DNA of 64,000 bases from Brevundimonas vitisensis (GTDB taxonomy: Bacteria > Pseudomonadota > Alphaproteobacteria > Caulobacterales > Caulobacteraceae). The notes under the pieces are model-generated. The model had not been told where the DNA came from, searched no databases, and saw only the letters and a list, made by a program, of their open reading frames with translations. The position numbers and the translations under genes were made by a program. Below are positions 58,449-64,000 of this stretch, piece after piece (the stretch's first letter is position 1; each line of letters begins with the position of its first letter). Location of the stretch: positions 2,647,501 through 2,711,500 of the forward strand of contig NZ_CP067977.1 of the NCBI RefSeq assembly GCF_016656965.1, in the 5' to 3' direction.

Positions 58449-58814
58449 ATGTCACCGACACCGGAATCGCGCGAAGAGGCAATCGCACGCCTCAACCAAA
58501 GCGCATCCGACCTGGAGGCGCGGACCACGTCCGACAAGTCCGCCGACGTCGTCGCGCAGGCCGTGGCGGGCAAGGCTTATCGGATCATCGCCGAGCTGAT
58601 CGGCGGTGTCCTGGTGGGTCTGGCGCTGGGATTCGTCGTTGACCGCTTCGCCGGAACGACGCCCTGGGGACTGATAGGCGGCGTCCTTTTTGGGTTCGCC
58701 GTTTCAATTTGGATGGCGTGGCAGACGACCAAACGTCTGCAGGCCGAAGCCGATGCCGCCGGGGTGGTCCCAAAGTCCATCCCGTTCGACGATGAAGAAG
58801 ACGAGGAGCGATAG
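58449..58814 (+). CDS. atpI: ATP synthase accessory protein AtpI
   Basis: A 121-residue protein with two membrane helices (IIAELIGGVLVGLALGFVVD and WGLIGGVLFGFAVSIWMAW), the AtpI layout. AtpI helps assemble the c-ring and may handle Mg/Ca. The acidic tail (DDEEDEER) is typical of alphaproteobacterial members. It opens the F0 operon. A GC-rich hairpin (about 58405-58425) sits in the leader. The next gene starts three bases after its stop. Confidence 0.92.
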   Translation: MSPTPESREEAIARLNQSASDLEARTTSDKSADVVAQAVAGKAYRIIAELIGGVLVGLALGFVVDRFAGTTPWGLIGGVLFGFAVSIWMAWQTTKRLQAEADAAGVVPKSIPFDDEEDEER

Positions 58815-58817
58815 GCC

Positions 58818-59609
58818 TTGGCCGATCCGATCGAACAGTTTGCGGTGCATCCGATCCCGGGCCTGGAGTTCGGCGAGGTCACTCTGCCGATCCTGGGAAC
58901 TCAGCAGATCGCGGTGACCAACTCGCACGTCGCCATGACCATCGCCTTCGGTCTGGTTGTGCTGTTCCTCACCCTGGTGACGTCTGGTGCCAAGGTCGTT
59001 CCGGGTCGCCTGCAGTCTGCGGGCGAGACCCTGTTCGGCATGATCGATGGCGTGACCGATTCGATCATCGGTCACGAGGGCCGCAAGTATTTCCCGTTCG
59101 TCTTCACCCTGTTCACCCTTGTCCTGGGCATGAACCTGCTGGGGATGTTCCTGACGTTCACGGCGACTTCGCAGCTGGCGGTCACCCTGACCCTGGCCCT
59201 GATCACCATCCTGCTGGTGATCGGCATCGGCTTTGCCAAGCACGGCCTGAAGTTCTTCCTGCTGTTCTGGCCGACCAGTGCGCCGTTTGCGATCCGCCCG
59301 ATCGTGGGTCTGATCGAGTTTCTTTCCTTCCTCCTGCGCCCCATCACCCTGGCACTTCGTCTGTTCGGCAACATGCTGGGCGGTCACATTGCGCTGAAGA
59401 TCTTCGCCGGCTTCGTCGTCTCGATGGGCGGTCTGGTGGCCGCCGGTGGTCTGGGCTGGCTGGGGCTGCCCGTGGCGGCCTTGTCCATGGGCATGGTTGT
59501 GGGTCTGACCGCGCTGGAGTTCCTCGTGGCCTTCCTTCAAGCCTTCGTTTTCGCCGTTCTGGCCAGCATCTATCTCAATGATGTGGTCAACCTGGGCCAC
59601 GGGCACTAA
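58818..59609 (+). CDS. atpB: F0 ATP synthase subunit a
   Basis: Subunit a (263 residues) forms the proton half-channels against the c-ring. The essential Arg is R181 in LALRLFGNMLGGH, and the GLTALEFLVAFLQAFVFAVL segment is conserved. About five membrane helices are seen. It uses a TTG start at 58818, with GAGGAG inside the end of atpI as its ribosome-binding site. It is followed after 58 bases by atpE. Confidence 0.96.
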   Translation: MADPIEQFAVHPIPGLEFGEVTLPILGTQQIAVTNSHVAMTIAFGLVVLFLTLVTSGAKVVPGRLQSAGETLFGMIDGVTDSIIGHEGRKYFPFVFTLFTLVLGMNLLGMFLTFTATSQLAVTLTLALITILLVIGIGFAKHGLKFFLLFWPTSAPFAIRPIVGLIEFLSFLLRPITLALRLFGNMLGGHIALKIFAGFVVSMGGLVAAGGLGWLGLPVAALSMGMVVGLTALEFLVAFLQAFVFAVLASIYLNDVVNLGHGH

Positions 59610-59667
59610 GCCAGCGGTTCAGCCGACAAACCCTTATTTCCAACCCTGACTGCATAGGAACTTCATC

Positions 59668-59892
59668 ATGGAAGCTGAATCCTTCAAGTACTTCGGTATT
59701 GGCCTGGCCACCCTGGGCATGCTCGGCGCCGGCATCGGCGTGGGCAACATCTTCGGTCAGTTCCTGGCCGGTGCTCTGCGCAACCCGTCGGCTGCCGCTT
59801 CGCAAGTCGGTAACCTGTTCGTCGGCGCCGCCCTGGTCGAAGCCCTGGGCATTCTGGCCTTCGTGCTGGGTATCCTGGCCTGGCTGGGCTAA
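59668..59892 (+). CDS. atpE: F0 ATP synthase subunit c
   Basis: Subunit c (74 residues) is a helical hairpin whose Glu58 ([10 protein letters not shown]) carries protons. The polar loop is [27 protein letters not shown] is the packed first helix with Gly spacing. Many copies are needed per enzyme. A hairpin lies shortly after the gene and may raise its relative expression by stabilising or ending the mRNA. Confidence 0.97.
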   Translation: MEAESFKYFGIGLATLGMLGAGIGVGNIFGQFLAGALRNPSAAASQVGNLFVGAALVEALGILAFVLGILAWLG

Positions 59893-59920
59893 GGCCCACG
59901 CCGCCACAGTGACTACCGGC

Positions 59921-59961
59921 GGCGCTTCCTCCCCGTGGGGAAGCGCCGTCGTCCTGTTTTT
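59921..59961 (+). promoter_or_regulatory. Hairpin in the atpE-atpX gap
   Basis: Nine-base perfect stem GGCGCTTCC/GGAAGCGCC (59921-59929 with 59939-59947), nine-base loop, and a TTTTT run that starts nine bases later (59957-59961). The T-run is too far from the stem for a standard terminator. It may be a leaky terminator or a stabiliser of the 3' end of the atpE mRNA, which needs more copies than its neighbours. Confidence 0.55.
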
Positions 59962-59981
59962 CCTTCCCGCAGACGGACGCC

Positions 59982-60605
59982 ATGGCCGCTCCTGAAACAT
60001 CCAACGAGCACGGCGCAACCCACGCCACGACTGAAGCCGAAGCCGGGGGCCTGCCCCAGTTCGACACCTCGGTCTGGGGTGGGCAGATCGTCTATCTGCT
60101 GTTCCTGTTCGTCGTTCTCTACCTGCTGATCAGCAAGGTGTTCGCGCCGCGCCTGCGCCGCGTGATCGACGAACGTGCCGATACCATTTCCACCGCCGTG
60201 GCGACCGCCCGTACGGTCCAGGCCGAGGCCGCCACCCAGGCCACCGCCGCCAAGGCCGAGGTCGATCAGGCCCGTGCTGCCTCGCGCCGCGTCGCCTCCG
60301 AGGCCAAGGCCCGCGTCACCGCTGAGGCCGAAACGCGCCGCGCCGCCGAAGAAGCCCAGGTCAACGCCCGCATCGAGGCCGCCGAGGCCCAGATCGCCGT
60401 CACCCGCGACCAGGCCATGACCCACGTCGCCGCCATCGCCGCCGAGACCGCCGACGCCATCGTCGCCCGCCTGACCATCCCGACGGCAGCCGAGACGATC
60501 GCGGCCGACGTCGTGGCCAAGCGCCCGCGTGGCATGGGCAAGAAGACCGCTGAGATCGAGTTGCCGATCGTGACCAAGACCGAGACCGGCGAGGGAGCCG
60601 CCTGA
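59982..60605 (+). CDS. atpG: F0 ATP synthase subunit b'
   Basis: Subunit b' (207 residues; the gene is called atpG or atpX) pairs with b in the peripheral stalk of alphaproteobacterial and photosynthetic F0. A short N-terminal region, one membrane helix (WGGQIVYLLFLFVVLYLLIS), then a long alanine-rich coiled coil (TVQAEAATQATAAKAEVDQA) are seen. It has a 30-residue variable start and overlaps atpF by one base. The helix lacks the GWL-type motifs of b. Confidence 0.9.
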   Translation: MAAPETSNEHGATHATTEAEAGGLPQFDTSVWGGQIVYLLFLFVVLYLLISKVFAPRLRRVIDERADTISTAVATARTVQAEAATQATAAKAEVDQARAASRRVASEAKARVTAEAETRRAAEEAQVNARIEAAEAQIAVTRDQAMTHVAAIAAETADAIVARLTIPTAAETIAADVVAKRPRGMGKKTAEIELPIVTKTETGEGAA

Positions 60606-61117
60606 TGCCGCATTTCCTCGATCCCCACATGTATGACCTGGCCAACCCGGAGCTGTGGGTCGGCATCGGTCTGCTGCTGTTCTTCGGCATTCTGCTGCTC
60701 GCGGGCGTGCCCAAGCTGGTCGCCGGCGTGCTGGACGCCAAGGCCGCCAAGATTCAGGCCGAGCTGGACGAGGCCGCGCGCCTGCGCGCCGAGGCCGAGG
60801 CCCTGTTGGCCCAGATCCGTCAGGAGAAGGCCGAAGCCGAGGCCCAGGCCGCCGAGATGCTCGCCGCCGCCGAGGCCGACGCCCGCCGTCTGGAAGCTGA
60901 AGCCAAGGTCAAGCTGGAAGAGGACATGGCCCGCCGCCAGCAACTGGCCGAGCGGCGCATCGCCCAGGCCGAGGCCCAGGCGACCGCCGACGTCCGTGCT
61001 GCCGCGACCGATCAGGCCGTGCGTGCCGCTGAAGACATCCTGGCCGCGCGTCTGGCCGCCCAAGGCGACCCCCAGGCCGACGCCGCCATTGCCCAGATCG
61101 CCGCGCGCCTGAACTGA
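60605..61117 (+). CDS. atpF: F0 ATP synthase subunit b
   Basis: Subunit b (170 residues) forms the peripheral stalk. The N-terminal helix PELWVGIGLLLFFGILLLAG anchors it, followed by a long right-handed coiled coil (AKIQAELDEAARLRAEAEAL...). The pairing with b' in one operon is standard for this class. Its ATG overlaps the b' stop. A strong inverted repeat follows nine bases after the stop codon. Confidence 0.93.
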   Translation: MPHFLDPHMYDLANPELWVGIGLLLFFGILLLAGVPKLVAGVLDAKAAKIQAELDEAARLRAEAEALLAQIRQEKAEAEAQAAEMLAAAEADARRLEAEAKVKLEEDMARRQQLAERRIAQAEAQATADVRAAATDQAVRAAEDILAARLAAQGDPQADAAIAQIAARLN

Positions 61118-61126
61118 TCGGGACGG

Positions 61127-61156
61127 GAGCGGCCGTCCGTCAGTGGACGGCCGCTC
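61127..61156. terminator. Bidirectional hairpin between atpF and a convergent gene
   Basis: A perfect 12-bp stem (61127-61138 with 61145-61156) with a six-base loop. Its downstream arm encodes the last residues of the leftward membrane protein. It has no long T-run on either side, so it may block transcription from both directions, or act as an RNA stabiliser. Confidence 0.6.
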
Positions 61157-61610
61157 CGCCGATAACGACCGGCCCGCGCTTCTCGCGAGCCATCAGCCGG
61201 GCCATGACATTGCCCAGCACCACCCCGAACAGGGCGTGAGTCAGAATCATCCAGGCCAGGGCCACAAATCCGGCCCGCATGAAGAACATGCCGACCCCCG
61301 CCAGCGGCGCGACGGTCAGGCTGAGCACCACGAAGGCCGCGACGCTAAAGGTGATGCCCTTGGCCTCGGGTGTCTGGCCCGGGATGGACTTGTACATCAA
61401 GGCAAACAGCGGCCCCAGCACCAGGGTCCCGGCGATGGCGTGGGCGATCCAGCCCAGCGCAACATTGTCTGGCATCTGCAAGGTGACTGACAACAGTCGG
61501 GGAAAGCTGACGACCCAAGGTCCCAGCAACAGATTGACCGCTTCAAGCAGAAAGATCGCTGTGGTCGAGGCCAGTCCGGCAAGCATACCCATTTTTACGC
61601 GTGACATCAT
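61140..61610 (-). CDS. Small multi-pass membrane protein, DUF6789-like
   Basis: About 156 residues with four membrane helices (MLAGLASTTAIFLLEAVNLL, IAHAIAGTLVLGPLFALMY, FSVAAFVVLSLTVAPLAGVG, AWMILTHALFGVVLGNVMAR). The pattern of small Gly/His helices resembles DUF6789 proteins. I chose ATG 61610 because a GGGAGG ribosome-binding site lies about 10 bases upstream. The upstream in-frame ATG at 61664 gives an extension without helices. Function unknown. Its end lies within the hairpin shared with atpF. Confidence 0.7.
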   Translation of the reverse strand: MMSRVKMGMLAGLASTTAIFLLEAVNLLLGPWVVSFPRLLSVTLQMPDNVALGWIAHAIAGTLVLGPLFALMYKSIPGQTPEAKGITFSVAAFVVLSLTVAPLAGVGMFFMRAGFVALAWMILTHALFGVVLGNVMARLMAREKRGPVVIGGAAVH

Positions 61611-61751
61611 GACGACAGCGCCTCCCAACGCTGGATTCCGTGCTGATAACGCGAGGGCAAGCATACGCCCGTCTTCGACGACGGGCGTTCACACTCCTGT
61701 GCTTAGCAAATGCGATATGGCGACTGCGAAGTCGCCATAAAGCCGGGCAGA

Positions 61752-63320
61752 TCAGGCCGCGATATTCGACCCTTCGGGCGCGGTCCAGCGCAGGCGGGGC
61801 GAACGCGCCGCGCGTGTCTCGTCCAGGCGGCGCATCGGGGCGTGGAAGGGAGCCCCCTTGAACCGTTCGCTGTCGCCGGCCTTGGCGGCCTCGGCCAGCA
61901 GGCGCATGGCGTGGATGAAGCGGTCCAGTTCGGCCTTGGACTCCGTCTCTGTCGGCTCGATCAGCATGGCCCCGTGCACGACCAGCGGGAAGTACATGGT
62001 CATGGGGTGGAAGCCTTCGTCGATCATGGCCTTGGCGAAGTCCAGGGTCGTGATGTCGGTACCCTTCAGCCAGCTGTCGTCGAACAGGGCCTCGTGCATG
62101 CAGGGGCCGTCTGGGAAGGCGGCGCTCATCACGTCCGACAGCCGTGCCTTGATGTAATTGGCATTCAGCACCGCATCCTCGGCCACCTGACGCAGGCCGT
62201 CCGAGCCATGGCTCATCATGTAGGACAGGGCCCGCACGAACATGCCCATCTGGCCGTTGAAGGCGCACATTCGTCCGAACGCCTGGGCTGCCTCATCCTC
62301 GGCCCGCTCGACCAGGTTGAAGCCGTCCCCATCATTGACCACCCACGGGGCAGGGGCGAACGGGGCCAGAGCCGCCGACAGCACCACGGGGCCCGAGCCC
62401 GGACCACCCCCGCCGTGCGGCGTGGAAAAGGTCTTGTGCAGATTGATGTGCATGGCATCGACGCCCAGGTCGCCGGGACGCACCCGCCCGACGATGGCGT
62501 TGAAGTTCGCGCCGTCGCAATAGAAATAGGCTCCAGCCTCATGCGTCAGGCGGCTGATCTCCAGGATGTCGCGCTCGAACAGGCCGCAGGTGTTGGGATT
62601 GGTCACCATGATGGCGGCGACGTCGTCGCCCAGCTTGGAGGCCAGGTCCGCCACATCCACCCGGCCGTCGTCGGTCTGGGCCACCTCGACGACAGTATAG
62701 CCGACGAAGGCTGCCGTGGCCGGGTTCGTGCCGTGGGCGCTGGTCGGCACCAGAACCTTCCGGCGCTTTTCGTGCTGACCGCTGGCTTCGTGGGCGGCAC
62801 GAATGGCCATCAGGCCGCACAGCTCGCCATGGGCACCCGCCTTGGGCGACAGGGCGACCGCGGGCATGCCGGTCAGGGTCTTCAGCCAGTGCGCCAACTG
62901 ATCCATCAGCTCCAGCGCCCCCTGCACGGTCGAGACCGGCTGCAGCGGGTGGATGTCGGAATAGCCGGGCAGGCGCGCCATCTTCTCATTCAGGCGCGGG
63001 TTGTGCTTCATCGTGCAAGAGCCCAGCGGATAGAGGGCCAGATCGATGGCGTGGTTCTTCTGGGACAGACGCACATAGTGGCGCATCGCCTCGGGCTCCG
63101 ACAGGCCGGGCAGGCCGATCGGATCCTTGCGGACCAGGTCGCCCAGATCGGATGCCGACCCCTTGGGCTCGGGCAGATCGACGCCCGTTTTGCCCCATCC
63201 ATCGCCCTCGAAGATCAGGGCTTCGTTCTGCAGCAGGCCACGGCCGCCGCTCAGGGTTTCGGGCTTGGAGGCCACGGCGTTCGGCGTGGTGGGACGGCCA
63301 ACGGTGTTCATGGTGCTCAT
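61752..63320 (-). CDS. gcvPB: Glycine dehydrogenase subunit 2 (P protein, beta)
   Basis: GcvPB (522 residues) is one half of the split PLP-dependent P protein of the glycine cleavage system. It decarboxylates glycine and passes the aminomethyl group to the H-protein lipoyl arm. The PLP lysine is K296 in INLHKTFSTPHGGGGPG. LYPLGSCTMKHNPRLNEK and PKAGAHGELCGLMAIRAAHE are conserved blocks. A GAGGAG site precedes the ATG at 63320 (MSTMNTVGRP). It follows gcvPA after 11 bases, as in other alphaproteobacteria with the two-subunit form. Confidence 0.96.
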   Translation of the reverse strand: MSTMNTVGRPTTPNAVASKPETLSGGRGLLQNEALIFEGDGWGKTGVDLPEPKGSASDLGDLVRKDPIGLPGLSEPEAMRHYVRLSQKNHAIDLALYPLGSCTMKHNPRLNEKMARLPGYSDIHPLQPVSTVQGALELMDQLAHWLKTLTGMPAVALSPKAGAHGELCGLMAIRAAHEASGQHEKRRKVLVPTSAHGTNPATAAFVGYTVVEVAQTDDGRVDVADLASKLGDDVAAIMVTNPNTCGLFERDILEISRLTHEAGAYFYCDGANFNAIVGRVRPGDLGVDAMHINLHKTFSTPHGGGGPGSGPVVLSAALAPFAPAPWVVNDGDGFNLVERAEDEAAQAFGRMCAFNGQMGMFVRALSYMMSHGSDGLRQVAEDAVLNANYIKARLSDVMSAAFPDGPCMHEALFDDSWLKGTDITTLDFAKAMIDEGFHPMTMYFPLVVHGAMLIEPTETESKAELDRFIHAMRLLAEAAKAGDSERFKGAPFHAPMRRLDETRAARSPRLRWTAPEGSNIAA

Positions 63321-63331
63321 CGTTCCGCTCC

Positions 63332-64000
63332 TCAGTTCGCCAGGACCTTGGCGAGCGCACCCGCCAAAATCTTGATGTCGGCATCCAGTGTCGTCTCGGT
63401 CGCGCAGACCAGCAGGACATCGTCCATGCCCGCATTGGGGGCCAGACGGCTGTAGGGCACGCCCGCCAGAATGCGGTGCGCGGCCAGGGCATCCACCACC
63501 TCGGCGGCATTGCGGGGCAGGCGCACGGCAAACTCGTTGAAGAACCGGCCGGTCAGGATCTCGACCCCAGGAATGGCGGCCAGGGCATCGCGGGTCGCCA
63601 GCGCCTTCTCGTGGTTCAGCAGAGCCATGCGGCGCAGGCCGGTCTCGCCCAGCAGGCTCATGTGAATGGTGAAGGCCAGCGAGCACAGGCCCGAGTTGGT
63701 GCAGATGTTCGACGTCGCCTTATCCCGGCGGATGTGCTGTTCGCGCGTCGACAGGGTCAGGACGAAGCCGCGCTGGCCATCGGCATCCACCGTCTCGCCG
63801 CACAGACGGCCCGGCATCTGGCGGATCAGCTTCTCGCGGCAGGCGAACAGGCCGATGTACGGACCGCCATAGTTCAGGGCATTGCCGATCGACTGGCCCT
63901 CGGCGGCCACGATGTCGGCCCCCATCTCGCCAGGCGATTTCAGCAGGCCCATCGACACGGCCTCGGTCACGACCACGATCAGCAGAGCCCCGGCCGCATG
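63332..64000 (-). CDS. gcvPA: Glycine dehydrogenase subunit 1 (P protein, alpha), N-terminus outside the window
   Basis: The C-terminal 222 residues of the alpha half of the split P protein. Recognised segments are [60 protein letters not shown] and [11 protein letters not shown] near the end. It reads leftward and runs off the right edge, so about half the protein is missing here. It forms the heterotetramer with GcvPB. gcvT and gcvH are expected further upstream, outside this window. Confidence 0.94.
   Translation of the reverse strand, partial: HAAGALLIVVVTEAVSMGLLKSPGEMGADIVAAEGQSIGNALNYGGPYIGLFACREKLIRQMPGRLCGETVDADGQRGFVLTLSTREQHIRRDKATSNICTNSGLCSLAFTIHMSLLGETGLRRMALLNHEKALATRDALAAIPGVEILTGRFFNEFAVRLPRNAAEVVDALAAHRILAGVPYSRLAPNAGMDDVLLVCATETTLDADIKILAGALAKVLAN

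Overview
The window is a high-GC, gene-dense stretch of alphaproteobacterial chromosome. It most likely comes from the Caulobacteraceae, and Brevundimonas-like is my best guess. The reasons are the fliF-fliG-flbE-fliN-flbD flagellar operon, CcrM and GapR and TacA orthologues, an F0 ATP synthase operon with a b' subunit lying apart from F1, an rrn operon ending in initiator tRNA, and many ATGA/TGATG stop-start overlaps. I see no insertion sequence, prophage, integron or CRISPR array.

Layout. 1-2.9 kb: the 3' part of an rrn operon (23S, 5S, tRNA-fMet, terminator). 2.9-7 kb: housekeeping and accessory enzymes (thioesterase, DUF3253 protein, Fe-S uracil-DNA glycosylase family protein, lipoprotein hydrolase, leucine dehydrogenase-type enzyme, VOC protein). 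7-15.2 kb: the early flagellar operon from fliF to flhA, with a class A beta-lactamase gene built into it between flbD and flhA. 15.2-20.4 kb: two unknown envelope proteins, a three-gene signalling set (CHASE3 histidine kinase, single-domain receiver, receiver-HisKA_2 kinase), a NUDIX hydrolase, and a CsbD stress protein behind a general-stress-type (EcfG/SigT) promoter. 20.5-32 kb: the first ten genes of the dcw division and cell-wall cluster (mraZ to murG), preceded by four perfectly phased MraZ boxes. The cluster stops at murG; murC, murB, ddl, ftsQ, ftsA and ftsZ do not follow. 32-35.4 kb: two paralogous small exported proteins, an MscS channel, another exported protein and a WecG/TagA glycosyltransferase. 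35.4-48.9 kb: smc, two DsbA-like genes, a DciA-like gene, mutY, a glycogen-debranching-type enzyme with a GT4 glycosyltransferase, an ABC exporter and the cell-cycle methyltransferase ccrM. 48.9-54.4 kb: dipeptidase, lytic transglycosylase, rpmJ, gapR, a small ORF without a normal start, and tacA. 54.5-61.7 kb: DUF4153 membrane protein, oligoendopeptidase F, the F0 operon atpI-B-E-X-F and a small membrane protein. 61.7-64 kb: gcvPB and the 3' part of gcvPA.

Many genes belong to cell-cycle, polar development and envelope growth: the CtrA/FlbD-controlled flagellar operon, ccrM, gapR, tacA, smc and the dcw genes. I found no clearly new multi-gene defence or mobile system. The most unusual items are the beta-lactamase cotranscribed with flagellar export genes, the tandem two-cysteine exported proteins at the point where the dcw cluster breaks off, the kinase trio next to a stress-promoter-driven csbD, and a 39-bp direct repeat that takes the place of a normal start for the ORF after gapR. 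All functional calls rest on reading the sequence and knowledge of the families. No database search was possible.
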